Origin: Planctomycetaceae bacterium
GTDB taxonomy: Bacteria; Planctomycetota; Planctomycetia; Pirellulales; Thermoguttaceae
Length of the DNA: 64,000 bases
Direction: 5' to 3'
Assembly (NCBI GenBank): GCA_012719125.1
Contig: JAAYAY010000124.1
Location: 51,417-115,416, forward strand
Under the pieces are notes generated by a model. It saw only the letters and a list, made by a program, of their open reading frames with translations, was not told the DNA's origin and did not search any database. Below are positions 7,916 through 17,714 of this stretch, piece after piece. The stretch's first letter is position 1; each line of letters opens with the position of its first letter. The position numbers were made by a program, and so were the translations under genes.

Positions 7916-9400
7916 CTATTTCGTGGGCTGCCAGGCTGGCTCGACCATCTGGGCATTCATCGCCTCCCAGACGCGCTTCAACTCGCCCAACTTGTCAGGA
8001 TTCTCCTGAGCCCGGTCGTCCTGCTCGGCAAGATCGTCGGCCAGGTCATAGAGATGCCACTCGGCGTCCCCTCGACCCGGGTTGCGCAGCAGCTTCCAGT
8101 GGCCCACGCGAACGGCGGTCCGTTGGTTCATCCGCCAGAACAGCATGTCGTGAGGCCAACCGGCATTCTCGCCGCTCAGATACGGCATCAGGTCGACCCC
8201 GTCGATCGGGCGGTTCTTCGGCAAGGGAGCCCCGGCAACTGCGGCCGCCGTGCCGAAGATGTCGAGTGAGATCACCGGTTTCTCGTAGATTTGGCCCTTC
8301 GGCAGGCAGCCTTTCCACTGCACCATGAACGGCACGCGGATTCCCCCCTCGTAGACGTCGCCCTTTTCGCCGCGCAGCGGCAAATTACTCGAAGTCAGTT
8401 CCCGGGTTGGGCCGCCGTTGTCGCTCAAAAAGAAAATGAGCGTATTGTCTTCCAGTCCGGTCTCACGGAGTGTTGCCAGGACTGCCCCCACACTGTCGTC
8501 CACGTTGCCCAGCATGGCGGCAAAAATACGGCGATGAACGTCGTCGATCTGCCCGAAGCGAGCCATATACCTGTCGGTTCCCTGCAACGGGCTGTGCACC
8601 GCGTTGTAGGCCAGATAGAGAAAGAACGGTTTGCGCTGGTGCCGCTTGATGAAGTCGACGGCTTCCCGCGTCAGTGCATCGGTCAGATACTCCTGCTCTT
8701 CCACCGGCTGGCCGCCGCGCAGAATCGGGTTGTTGGCGTCGTAGGCCGGTTCGTCGTGTCTCATGTGGGTCGTGTAGATCAGATTCCCGTCGATCCAGCG
8801 GCCCTGGCCGCCGTCGGGCAGAGCTTTGCGCCGCAACATCGTCGTCACCTGCCGATAGGGCGGCGCAACGTAGAAGTGCCCTTCGTGCAGGAACCCGAAG
8901 AACTCGTCGAACCCGCGACGCAGCGGGTGGTACGGCGCCGATCCGCCCAGATGCCACTTGCCGATCAGGCCGGTCGTGTAACCCGCGTCGTGCAAGTGCT
9001 GGGCCAGGGTCAATTCCGAAACCGGGAGACCGCAACCGGGCTCCTCATTGCGAGCCCCGATTGGGTTGAATTCGTAGCCGAACCGAGTCGGAAACCGGCC
9101 CGTCATCAACCCGGCCCGCGACGGGCTGCAATAGGCCGCCGTGACATACCCGGCCGTGAACCGGATACCCGACGCCGCAATCGAATCGATGTGCGGTGTG
9201 GGAATCTGAGCATTCCCCTGACAACCCAACTCACCATAGCCCAGATCGTCGGCCAGCAAGACCACGATATTCGGCTGGTCGGGCCGCGCTAAATCGCCGG
9301 CCCGGGAATTCTCGGGCAAGACCGAAATCGAACCGAGCAGCAACAGGATGCAAGTGATTCGGCCAAGATCGTCGTCGAGTATGCCGATCGTATCAGGCAT
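7916..9400 (-). CDS. Sulfatase (arylsulfatase type)
   Basis: A 494-residue sulfatase of the alkaline-phosphatase superfamily. The metal-binding Asp pair is in LLADDLGYG (51-52) and the modification site is CSPSRAGLMTGR, with Cys91 to be converted to formylglycine by an anaerobic- or FGE-type modifying enzyme encoded elsewhere. A later FLSDNGGP segment supplies more metal ligands. The N-terminus has a short hydrophobic stretch after an odd acidic start, so export is likely but the true start is uncertain. It is the last gene of a four-gene minus-strand run (21 bases after the PPC protein gene). Probable role: desulfation of a sulfated polysaccharide outside the cytoplasm. Confidence 0.9.
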   Translation of the reverse strand: MPDTIGILDDDLGRITCILLLLGSISVLPENSRAGDLARPDQPNIVVLLADDLGYGELGCQGNAQIPTPHIDSIAASGIRFTAGYVTAAYCSPSRAGLMTGRFPTRFGYEFNPIGARNEEPGCGLPVSELTLAQHLHDAGYTTGLIGKWHLGGSAPYHPLRRGFDEFFGFLHEGHFYVAPPYRQVTTMLRRKALPDGGQGRWIDGNLIYTTHMRHDEPAYDANNPILRGGQPVEEQEYLTDALTREAVDFIKRHQRKPFFLYLAYNAVHSPLQGTDRYMARFGQIDDVHRRIFAAMLGNVDDSVGAVLATLRETGLEDNTLIFFLSDNGGPTRELTSSNLPLRGEKGDVYEGGIRVPFMVQWKGCLPKGQIYEKPVISLDIFGTAAAVAGAPLPKNRPIDGVDLMPYLSGENAGWPHDMLFWRMNQRTAVRVGHWKLLRNPGRGDAEWHLYDLADDLAEQDDRAQENPDKLGELKRVWEAMNAQMVEPAWQPTK

Positions 9401-9421
9401 TGCAAGGCCAGCCTGCAGAAT

Positions 9422-11548
9422 CTACTTGGACGCCTCACACTCCGCCACCTTGGCGTTGTAGAACTCGTCGGTGAGCAGCCACTCCTCGTAGAGAAGCCTG
9501 AGCTGTCGAAGACGTCCTTCCACTTGCCGCTTGGTGAACTGGGCCGGCGTGGCTCCCGCCTTGGGGGGCTTCACTTCCACGGTTGTCTCCTTGGGAATCC
9601 GCGTGGGCGGCGGCCGCCTGAACGGATTGGAGACCAGCAACGAGAACTCCTCGGCCGGCAGCAGATGCCGCCACAGGAAGGCCTGCATGCGGTCCTCGGC
9701 GGGCACGACCTCGTGAACCACTTCTTGATCCCCGATCTTCGCTCGACCTTCGATCACCAGGCGAACGGGACCGTCGCTCACCGCCAGCGACGTCTTGATC
9801 CCGAATTTCACGGTCTCGGCGCCCTTCTTCAGGGTGACCGGCGACGCAGAAAAGCCCTTCTTGGGGGCTGCCAGAGTCAACACGATGTCCCCGTCGAAAC
9901 CGTCCTTGCGAATTGCATAGACCGTGACGGCAGCAGAGCCCCTGCCGCGAATGCCGCCGCCCGACGGCACGGCACGCAAGGCGAAATCCGGCCGGGGAGC
10001 GCTGAGACGCAACCGGTACGCATGGTCCTTGCCCCCGCTGCGAGCCGTGTCGCCCAGATGGACGAAATAGGTGCCGTCGGCGGGCAACTTGACCATGAGG
10101 CAGGAATCGGCATGGTGCGTGTTCAGCCCGACGCCCGGATCCTCGCAATCGTCGTTCAAGGCCAGCACCTTGCCGCTGGAATCCGTCAGCTTCAGCATCG
10201 AATCCACCGGCGAGTCGAGACGCCGCGCCATGACCTCCGCAACGATCGTGTCGCCCGCCTTGCCTTCAATCTGAAACACGTCCCAATCGTCGCACTTGTC
10301 GATCCGACCGTTGACGATGATGGGGAGAGTCACCTTCTGAGCGCGCGACGGATCGTCGTTCGACTCCTTGTCGAGACACTCCGGCAACGTATCCAGGGCG
10401 AACGGCACGCGATTGGTCACCATCTTGCCCTTTTTCGCGGTTACCCAATGGATCCCGGCCTCGGCATCTTGAGAGGGGGCACACACTTTCGCCCCATTCA
10501 GATGCCAGCCGTCCATCTCGATCCCCGCCGCCTCGCCCACGCGACCCCCTAACGGAAAGACGCTCGTCAGATAGGGAATCTCGCCGAGCGTGACGCGATA
10601 TACAAAATCCTCGCGGCCACGGAACAGGGCATCGGTGATCGTCAGCACATACTCCCCGTCCTTGGGAACCTCGAAACAGAACGTCGGGTCGGGCTTGAAG
10701 CGGAAATCATCGTTGTAAGCCACCTCTTTGCCGTCCGCATCGCACACGCTCACCACCGGCTGGAACCAACCGGGTACGGCGTCGGCAATGTATGGCACGA
10801 GGCTCCTCGCGTCGACCGAGGCAACAAGTTGTTGGCCCTTCTCGGCAGTGAAACGGTAGCGATTGAATTCACCCGACGCGATCTGCCCGTTCATCGTGCA
10901 CGGGATCGTGATTTGCACTTCTTCTTCCTCGGGCGGCCTCTTCCGCTGCGCCAGCGCCTCTTTGCCAAGCACCTGGACGTCGGACGTGGTCATCGGCTTG
11001 CGGGCGACTTCCGGCACCTGGCCAACGTGAAAAGGCATCGGGTTCGTCATCCCTTGGGCCGTGATCAGCCTCAGTTCCCGCGGGCCGGGTTCGGCATCCG
11101 GGGCGATCGTCACTTCGATCACCGCAATGCTCGACAACGCGGCGCAGGCCGGACGATTGACCCATTCCCGGACCCGGCTCTCGATGTTGGCGATGATCTC
11201 CCGCGTTTCCTTGTCCGCCGGCGCGGGCTTGGCCTTCGCCCAGCTTCTGGTCCTGGTTCTTGCTGCCGGCTTCAAGTCCCGCAGTTGCTCCCGGAGGAGC
11301 GTCATCTCCTGGTTGCTCAAGCGGCGGTAGTACTGGACCAACTTGGCCGAGACGCCTTCTCCGGTGACCACGGCGCCGCTGGCACCGTCGATTCGCTGTC
11401 CGCCCAACTTGACCTCGACGGTAGTGCCTTGCTGGCCGCCCGCGGGATAGACGAAGCCGATGTAGGGGGTCGACTGCCCCTGCGCCGACGAGGCAACGGC
11501 CAACCATCCAACCAGCCCCATGATCGGAAGCCATTGAACTCTACTCAT
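9422..11548 (-). CDS. Exported PPC-domain protein
   Basis: A 708-residue secreted protein. The ATG at 11548 follows GGAGTGG and begins a signal peptide ending near VASSAQGQ. The central part carries two bacterial pre-peptidase C-terminal (PPC) type beta-sandwich domains: the first around FTAEKGQQLVASVDA...FRFKPDPTF, the second around FQIEGKAGDTIVAEV and DGTYFVHLGDT. The rest looks like Ig-like or adhesion modules. No protease domain is present. Proteins of this build commonly sit beside DUF1501 and PSD1 genes in planctomycetes, as here. Function unknown; probably a surface or periplasmic binding protein. Confidence 0.75.
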   Translation of the reverse strand: MSRVQWLPIMGLVGWLAVASSAQGQSTPYIGFVYPAGGQQGTTVEVKLGGQRIDGASGAVVTGEGVSAKLVQYYRRLSNQEMTLLREQLRDLKPAARTRTRSWAKAKPAPADKETREIIANIESRVREWVNRPACAALSSIAVIEVTIAPDAEPGPRELRLITAQGMTNPMPFHVGQVPEVARKPMTTSDVQVLGKEALAQRKRPPEEEEVQITIPCTMNGQIASGEFNRYRFTAEKGQQLVASVDARSLVPYIADAVPGWFQPVVSVCDADGKEVAYNDDFRFKPDPTFCFEVPKDGEYVLTITDALFRGREDFVYRVTLGEIPYLTSVFPLGGRVGEAAGIEMDGWHLNGAKVCAPSQDAEAGIHWVTAKKGKMVTNRVPFALDTLPECLDKESNDDPSRAQKVTLPIIVNGRIDKCDDWDVFQIEGKAGDTIVAEVMARRLDSPVDSMLKLTDSSGKVLALNDDCEDPGVGLNTHHADSCLMVKLPADGTYFVHLGDTARSGGKDHAYRLRLSAPRPDFALRAVPSGGGIRGRGSAAVTVYAIRKDGFDGDIVLTLAAPKKGFSASPVTLKKGAETVKFGIKTSLAVSDGPVRLVIEGRAKIGDQEVVHEVVPAEDRMQAFLWRHLLPAEEFSLLVSNPFRRPPPTRIPKETTVEVKPPKAGATPAQFTKRQVEGRLRQLRLLYEEWLLTDEFYNAKVAECEASK

Positions 11549-11610
11549 GAGCCACTCCGTAGTCTTGACCGCAAGAACCGAACATCGTGTCGGATGGGAT
11601 CTGCCGGCCC

Positions 11611-12966
11611 TCACATGATCTCCGTGAGAAGTCCGGCCGACTTGGCCCCCTCCGCCTCACTGGGCAACACGTAAGCCTCCTCGCCCATCGGGTGCGGCAG
11701 TTTTGCCCGGGGATCAATCCCGGCCAACTGATAGATGCTGCCGATCAGGTCCACCGGATACACGGGCCGCTCCTTGACCTCCTCCCCCTTCTCGTCCGAA
11801 GAGCCGACGACCTGCCCCCCCTTGAAACCGCCGCCGGCAACCAGCACAGAGAACACGTTTCCGTAATGATTGCGGCCGCCGTTCCAGGGCGGCTGCCAAT
11901 CCACCTTGGGACCGCGTCCAAACTCCCCGCAACACCACACGATCGTGGTTTCGAGCAACCCGTGATCGTGCAGATCGAGCAGCAGACTGGCCAAGCCCTG
12001 ATCCAGTTGCGGCGTCTGGCGACGCATGGTCTGGAAATGATTCTTGTGGGTGTCCCATCCGCCGGGATAGTTGATCGTGATATAGGGAACCCCCACTTCG
12101 ACCATCCGCCGGGCCACCAGGCATTCCTGCCCGAAGGTGTGCCGACCGTACCGATCCCGCAACTCCTTGGGTTCCTTCGAGAGATCGAACACCTCTTTGC
12201 CCGCCCCCAGGATCAACTCGTAGGCCTGGTCTTTCGCTTCCTTGGCAGCAGCCAGTTGCGGATGGCCGCCCATGGCACTTGCCATCGAATCCATTTTCTC
12301 GAGCAACTCGCGGCGAGCCTTCTGGCGATCGTCGGTGATCCCCCGGGCCACCACGCCTTCCACCTCAAACCGGCCGGCGTTCGGATCGCCCCCGGTTGCA
12401 AACGGTTTGAAACTCGGTCCCAGGAACCCTTCTTCCGAAAACCGGCCTGCCGCCTTGGTCAGCACCACGTAAGGGGGAATCATGCCCTTGTACTCGGGCT
12501 TCTTGAACAGGGCAAACACGGCGCCCACGCTCGGATAGGCCAATCGCTCGCCCGGCGCGTGCCCGGTCTGCATCAAGTACGCGGCCGTTTCGTGTCCGTT
12601 GTTCCGATGGGTCATGCTGCGGATGAGCGAGTATTTGTCGGCTTGCTTGGCCAACTCCGGAAACAACGCCCCCAGCCGGATCCCGTCCACGTTGGTGGGG
12701 ATCACGTCCATGAACTCGCCCATGTACTCGCTGCCCGCTTCGGGCTTCGGATCCCAGGTATCGTTGTGCGACATGCCGCCCCACAGGAAGATCTGGATAA
12801 CCGACTTGGCCTTGGCGGGCGCCGGCTTCGGCTCCGACTTGGCGGCCAACGCGTTCGAACCGAATTGGCCCGCCAACACCACGCCTCCTGCACCGCAAAG
12901 CCCCTGACGCATCGCCTCGCGCCGAGTGATCGGTGTTCCACTCCTGAAATCGTGGTTCGAGTTCAT
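11611..12966 (-). CDS. DUF1501 protein, Tat-exported
   Basis: A 451-residue DUF1501 family protein. The N-terminus TRREAMRQG followed by a hydrophobic stretch (LCGAGGVVLAGQFG) is a twin-arginine signal. Family marks include FLWGGMSHNDTWDPKPEA, SLIRSMTHRNNGHETA and WCCGEFGRGPKVD. DUF1501 belongs to the alkaline-phosphatase/sulfatase-like fold, but its reaction is not established. It follows the PSD1 gene by 70 bases and precedes the PPC protein gene by 62 bases, the standard planctomycete pair. Confidence 0.92.
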   Translation of the reverse strand: MNSNHDFRSGTPITRREAMRQGLCGAGGVVLAGQFGSNALAAKSEPKPAPAKAKSVIQIFLWGGMSHNDTWDPKPEAGSEYMGEFMDVIPTNVDGIRLGALFPELAKQADKYSLIRSMTHRNNGHETAAYLMQTGHAPGERLAYPSVGAVFALFKKPEYKGMIPPYVVLTKAAGRFSEEGFLGPSFKPFATGGDPNAGRFEVEGVVARGITDDRQKARRELLEKMDSMASAMGGHPQLAAAKEAKDQAYELILGAGKEVFDLSKEPKELRDRYGRHTFGQECLVARRMVEVGVPYITINYPGGWDTHKNHFQTMRRQTPQLDQGLASLLLDLHDHGLLETTIVWCCGEFGRGPKVDWQPPWNGGRNHYGNVFSVLVAGGGFKGGQVVGSSDEKGEEVKERPVYPVDLIGSIYQLAGIDPRAKLPHPMGEEAYVLPSEAEGAKSAGLLTEIM

Positions 12967-13036
12967 CGTATCAGGTTCCTTTCATGATGGTCGAATGGAC
13001 CCGTCGTCTGCCTCGCCGGCTGCGAACTCGGCAGAA

Positions 13037-14701
13037 TCAATGTCGATAAAGAAACTCGGTGCTATTGATCAAACTCCAGGTAATATCGATCGCCCCGACG
13101 CCCTTGGACGTGTTGCTCTGAACGTAGTCGGCCACGATCTTCAGTTCGTCTTCGGTCGGCCTGCGGGAGAGAATCGTCAGGTAGAGTTCCCTGGCAATCT
13201 CCGCCGGCTTGCGGCCCGAACCGAACAGGGCTCTGAGTTTGGGGCCCTGCTCGAGTTTCTGCTGAATATGGCTCGAATTCAGCATGTGGAGCGATTGGGC
13301 GGAAACGGGATTGTTGTCGCGTTCGTTCTCCATGCCTGTGGCCCGCGCCGAGCGCCCGAAAAGGGCCAGAAAAGAACTCGTGATGCTGCCGTCCGCAATC
13401 GCGACCGCCCTCAAATCCTTGGGAATGTACGTGAACGGTTCCGGGATGGCGCTGGTGTAAAGGTCCGTCGTGCCCGTGATCTGATTGATCGCGTCGATCA
13501 ACACCTCGGCATCCAACCGGCGCAGAGGATAACTGGCAAAGTTGGCCGGCGCCTCGGGAGAGTCGAACCGAGGCACCGACGAGAACTGATAAGTCGTCGA
13601 CGTCAGAATGAGCCGGTAGAGGTGCTTCAAGTCGTAACCGCTGTCCACCAGTTCCTTCTGCAAATAGGCGAGCAATTCCGGATTGCTGGGCGGGTTGCCG
13701 TCGCGAATGTCGTCCGGTTCGTGGATGATGCCGCGTCCCAGCAACCATGCCCACACGCGATTGACGATACTCTTCGTGAACCAAGGGTTCTCCGGCCTGA
13801 TCAGCCAGTCGGCAAACACTTCCCGCGGATCCTTGTCCGCGGGCAATTCGATCTTGGTCCCGTCGGGAAACGTCGCCGTCAGCGGCTTGCTCTGCGAGAC
13901 CAACATGACGGCTTCCTTTGCGCCGCTTTCAACGACCCGCCCGGCGGTTGTCGGCTTGTCGTGACCGGGCACAGCATTCCCCGGAATTCGCGCCGAACCG
14001 AGCGAATCCCAGAAGACGCACTCTTCCTTCCACTCGCTGGTCGGTTTGTAGCCGACCTGCGAGAAGAACACCGCGGTACCCGCCAGGCGGCCTTCAGGCC
14101 AGGAGTCGCTTCGCGAACCCATGAATGCCAGTGCCGCCGCGCCCACGATCCCTTCCGGGGTCCTGTTCTGGATCGCACGATAAAAGTTGACCGGCCCCAC
14201 CCGGAAGTTGCTCCCGCTCGACGTGAGCATCTCGCGAACGAACTGGTCGTAGGGCTTGTTCTCTGCCAGCGACGCCCGCACCCAGCGATGGTACGCCTGG
14301 GCCGCATTCGGCCAGAGATTGACCGGAAACTCCGCCTTGATCCGAAGGATGTCGCCCCACTTCATCGCCCAGTAGTCGGCAAACTCGTCTCGCGCCAACA
14401 AACGATCGATGAGCGCTTGCCGCTTGTTCTTGTTCGTATCGTTGATGAAGGAACGAGCTTCCGCGGCCGTGGGGAGGGTGCCGATCACGTCCAGGTAGGC
14501 CCGGCGGACGAACACCGCGTCCGAGCAAAGGACGGGCCGGATCTTCAGCGAAGACAGCTTGGCGAGAACAATTCTGTCCAGCTTCCCGTTGGCCGTTACC
14601 GGTTGGGAACTCTCATAGATGGGGTCATACTCTGCGGCGACCGCCGTGCCACCCACAAGAACCAGCAGTACGTGGACAAGGACCGACGATCTCTTCTTCA
14701 T
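13037..14701 (-). CDS. PSD1-type protein (DUF1549 and DUF1553)
   Basis: A 554-residue exported protein. The ATG at 14701 starts a signal peptide (KKRSSVLVHVLLVLVGGTAVAAE). DUF1549 spans about 35-230 (RRAYLDVIGTLPTAAEA, YWAMKWGDILRIKAEFP). DUF1553 covers about 310-550 (NPWFTKSIVNRVWAWLLGRG, GYDLKHLYRLILTSTTYQ, LNSTEFLYRH at the end). It lacks the cytochrome c or concanavalin modules that many relatives carry, which makes it short for the family. It is the first gene of the four-gene run with DUF1501, PPC protein and sulfatase. The molecular role of the family is unknown; linkage with sulfatases suggests polysaccharide use. Confidence 0.9.
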   Translation of the reverse strand: MKKRSSVLVHVLLVLVGGTAVAAEYDPIYESSQPVTANGKLDRIVLAKLSSLKIRPVLCSDAVFVRRAYLDVIGTLPTAAEARSFINDTNKNKRQALIDRLLARDEFADYWAMKWGDILRIKAEFPVNLWPNAAQAYHRWVRASLAENKPYDQFVREMLTSSGSNFRVGPVNFYRAIQNRTPEGIVGAAALAFMGSRSDSWPEGRLAGTAVFFSQVGYKPTSEWKEECVFWDSLGSARIPGNAVPGHDKPTTAGRVVESGAKEAVMLVSQSKPLTATFPDGTKIELPADKDPREVFADWLIRPENPWFTKSIVNRVWAWLLGRGIIHEPDDIRDGNPPSNPELLAYLQKELVDSGYDLKHLYRLILTSTTYQFSSVPRFDSPEAPANFASYPLRRLDAEVLIDAINQITGTTDLYTSAIPEPFTYIPKDLRAVAIADGSITSSFLALFGRSARATGMENERDNNPVSAQSLHMLNSSHIQQKLEQGPKLRALFGSGRKPAEIARELYLTILSRRPTEDELKIVADYVQSNTSKGVGAIDITWSLINSTEFLYRH

Positions 14702-15182
14702 GCCTCGATGAACTCCATTGAGGGGCTGCGTTAACCAGGTAGGGAAGTCAAGGATGACACGTTTCAGCAGGGCAGACAACTGCAACCGTCGGCTGCGTCG
14801 AACCTCGGGACCGAGGTCTCGGTAGGAACCACTCGCGACTCTGAATAAGTATTCTAACAGGCTACGGACCCGCGTGCCCCTATTCTCAGGCAATCGTGCT
14901 GATTCGCCTGGCCTCGAATCGAGTACCCACGATGAATCAACACCTGCGAGCTGCATCCCCCAATTTAGGGGGGCTCAGGCGTGCCTAGTCCGAACCGATG
15001 ACCGGTCGGATACCAGGAGAGGCACAATCCCGAAAGACCGGGACCGAAATGGGACCAATCCCTTTCTCTAAACCCCGCAGATCAAAGACTGTGGCGAAAC
15101 TCGGGTTCAGAAAAGCGGGAAGACGTCTTCGGCAACAATCAGACCCTGGCCAAACCCGCCATAAGCGGCTGGAAAAGTGAGT
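14702..15182. other. Intergenic stretch, no gene seen
   Basis: About 480 bases between two minus-strand genes. It contains CCCC-AATTTA-GGGG near 14957, a possible short hairpin. The segment GTGGCGAAACTCGGGTTCAG near 15091 has a diverged relative near 54930. I see no credible reading frame. Confidence 0.35.
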
Positions 15183-16871
15183 CTAGCCTATGGCATCGTG
15201 ACCCGCCGATTCCCCTCCGCCGCTTGCCGCTGCACCGAGAATCGCCGTCTGCTCGAGCGTCTTCTCCGCCAGGCTTCGTCCCACCTCCTCCTCATCACCG
15301 ACGATCACGTGCGCCCCGGCCGCCTCAAACTGGCTCCAATGCAATTGATGGCGAGATCGGACAATCACCGGGGCATGGGGGGCCAGTTCGCGAACATGCT
15401 GGAGAACGGTCAGGGCCGGGCGATGGGCCGGCAGGGTGATCACGACCATCTTGGCCGTCCGTACGTGCGCATGCTCCAGCACGTCGAGCTGGGTCGCATC
15501 ACCCACCTGGCTCATCAGACTCATCGAGTCCGCCGGCTTCCGGGCGGCAGGGTTCAAGTCGAGCACAAGTACGGGTGTCCCCGTCCCGGAAAGCGCTCGG
15601 CCCGCCGCCTGTCCTGCCGGTCCGAAGCCGACGATGACCACATGATGAAAGAGCTCTGCACCCCCCGTTCGTTTCGCCTCGCCGACAGCCCGACGACCCC
15701 ATCGCGCCGCCCATGTGGCCAGCCGGGGCGCGGTCTGGACCAGATAAGGCGTGAACAGGAGCGTCATGATCGCACTGGAAACAACAACCATTTCCGTGTG
15801 CTCGCTCACGACCCCGCTGAGTCGGCCGGTCTTGCTCAAGACAAAAGCGAACTCGCCCACTTGGGCCAGGCACATCCCGGTGGCCAGCGACGCTCGCCCG
15901 GTCCTCCCCATCGCCCGGAGTATCCCCCAGACTACCGCCGTCTTGCCGGCCACGATCAGAACGGCAACCAGGAATACGAACCAGAAATTCTTGAGAATCC
16001 ACAACGGATCCGCCACCATCCCCACAGACACGAAGAACAGGGTCAGCAGAATGACTCGCAGTGAGGCAATGTCCGCACGCAGTTGCGTGGCGAAAGGGGA
16101 GCTTCCCAGAAACATCCCGGCGATGAAGGCCCCCAGTGCAGGGGATAGCCCGACCGCGTGGGCCGCCCAGGTCGAACCGAGCCCCAACGCCACCGCCATA
16201 AGCACGGTCAATTCGCGATTCTGTTCCAGAGTGAGCCCTGCCAGCACCCTGACGGCAACCTTGTTGAGGAAAAGGTAGAGGAACACCACCAGGCCAACTG
16301 CGATCGCCAGGAAATTCGGCACGGCAAACGCCATCTCGCCGGACGCACCGCCCCCGCCGAGAGCTGCCATGAGAATCGCCAGCGGCACGACGGCCATGTC
16401 CTGAACGAGCAGAATGCCCACCGAATTGCGACCGTGAAGACTGTCGATCTCGCCCCGGTCGATCAATACCCGAAACACGGTGGCCGTGCTGCTCAGACTG
16501 ATCATGGCCCCCACCGCCGCCGCTTCGGCCGGCCCCAAACCGAACAGAATTCCAGCGCCGGCTGCCAGGATTCCGGTCAAAACGACCTGGAACACCCCGC
16601 TCATGAGCGTGCTGCTGCCCAACCCCTTCAGCCGCCGCCACGAGAACTCCAAGCCCAAGCTGAACAGGAGCAGAGCGACGCCGAATTCGGCGATCGCCTC
16701 GATATCGTGCTCCGACCGTACGACCTGCAGACTCCCCCGGCCACCCAACACCATCCCGGCGATCAGATACCCGACCAGCGGGCTCTGTCCCAACCGCGAG
16801 AGCACGCCGCCAAAGACCAGCGACACGGCCAGAAGAACAACCAACTCGAGAAGAAAGCCCCAGGAGTCCAT
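15183..16871 (-). CDS. CPA2-family cation:proton antiporter with TrkA-N domain
   Basis: A 562-residue inner-membrane protein. Residues 1 to about 380 form the 12-13-helix Na+/H+ exchanger domain (LVGYLIAGMVLGGRG, FGVALLLFSLGLEF, SLSSTATVFRVL). Residues from about 405 form a Rossmann TrkA-N (RCK N) domain with VIVGFGPAGQAAG. This is the KefB/KefC and YbaL layout: potassium (or sodium) exchanged for protons, gated by a nucleotide or thiol ligand bound to the Rossmann domain. No accessory KefF-like gene is adjacent. The gene stands alone between an empty spacer and the ABC ATPase gene. Confidence 0.9.
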   Translation of the reverse strand: MDSWGFLLELVVLLAVSLVFGGVLSRLGQSPLVGYLIAGMVLGGRGSLQVVRSEHDIEAIAEFGVALLLFSLGLEFSWRRLKGLGSSTLMSGVFQVVLTGILAAGAGILFGLGPAEAAAVGAMISLSSTATVFRVLIDRGEIDSLHGRNSVGILLVQDMAVVPLAILMAALGGGGASGEMAFAVPNFLAIAVGLVVFLYLFLNKVAVRVLAGLTLEQNRELTVLMAVALGLGSTWAAHAVGLSPALGAFIAGMFLGSSPFATQLRADIASLRVILLTLFFVSVGMVADPLWILKNFWFVFLVAVLIVAGKTAVVWGILRAMGRTGRASLATGMCLAQVGEFAFVLSKTGRLSGVVSEHTEMVVVSSAIMTLLFTPYLVQTAPRLATWAARWGRRAVGEAKRTGGAELFHHVVIVGFGPAGQAAGRALSGTGTPVLVLDLNPAARKPADSMSLMSQVGDATQLDVLEHAHVRTAKMVVITLPAHRPALTVLQHVRELAPHAPVIVRSRHQLHWSQFEAAGAHVIVGDEEEVGRSLAEKTLEQTAILGAAASGGGESAGHDAIG

Positions 16872-16950
16872 CCATCACCTTTTCGTTCACTTGAAGCCGT
16901 TCGATTCCGTCTCCGACATTCTATCGGCAAGCCGAAGAGCCGCCTTGCAG

Positions 16951-17712
16951 TCAAGATCGGGCGTCTCCGGAATCCCTCGGCGTCAAACCGAAAAAGGACG
17001 CCACAAACCGGCTGGATGGTGAATCGTGCAAAGCCGTCGCGGTCCCAACCTGCTCGACCTGTCCCTGGTTGAGTACGACAATCTGATCGGCCATCGCGGC
17101 CGCCTCGGCCTGGTCGTGGGTCACGTGAACCATGGTCAGCCCAAGCTGGCGTTGAAGGCCGACCAGCAACTCGCGCATTTCGGCACGAAGATGCGTATCG
17201 AGATGGGCCAGCGGTTCATCCAACAGCGAAACCTCGGGCCGGCGAATGATCGCCCGCCCCAGGGCCACACGCTGCTGCTGTCCACCCGAAAGCTGATAGG
17301 GCCGCCGATCCAGCAGATCGCTGATGCCGAGCCAGTCGGCCGTTTCCCGCACCCGGCCGTCAATCTCGCCCTTCGCTACGCCTCGCATTCGAAGCGGAAA
17401 CGCCAGGTTCCCCCGGACCGTCATATGTGGATAGAGCGCATAGTCCTGAAAAACCATGGCCACGTTGCGCCGGTGCGGCGGCACTGAACTGACGATTCGG
17501 CCTCCGATCGCAACGTCGCCCGAACAGGCAGCCTCCAAGCCCGCAATCAGCCGCAACAACGTCGTCTTGCCGCAGCCCGAAGGCCCCGCTAGAACCGTCA
17601 GCTTCCCGCCGGGCAGGGTGAGATCGATTGGCCCCAACGTAAAACCACCCTCTTGACCGTTACCGGTCGGGCGGAATCGCTTGATCACGTTGGAGAGGAC
17701 TACTTCACCCAT
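16951..17712 (-). CDS. ABC transporter ATP-binding protein (sugar/importer type)
   Basis: A 253-residue ATPase. Walker A GPSGCGKTT (about 39-47), signature LSGGQQQRVALG, Walker B VSLLDEPLAHLD and the switch His in VTHDQAEA are all present. It is closest in style to MalK/UgpC or PotA ATPases but lacks their C-terminal TOBE regulatory domain, so it is short. No permease or binding protein gene is near. It begins two bases after the stop of the BON-domain gene, so the two are probably co-transcribed. The transported substrate cannot be told. Confidence 0.88.
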   Translation of the reverse strand: MGEVVLSNVIKRFRPTGNGQEGGFTLGPIDLTLPGGKLTVLAGPSGCGKTTLLRLIAGLEAACSGDVAIGGRIVSSVPPHRRNVAMVFQDYALYPHMTVRGNLAFPLRMRGVAKGEIDGRVRETADWLGISDLLDRRPYQLSGGQQQRVALGRAIIRRPEVSLLDEPLAHLDTHLRAEMRELLVGLQRQLGLTMVHVTHDQAEAAAMADQIVVLNQGQVEQVGTATALHDSPSSRFVASFFGLTPRDSGDARS

Positions 17713-17714
17713 GC

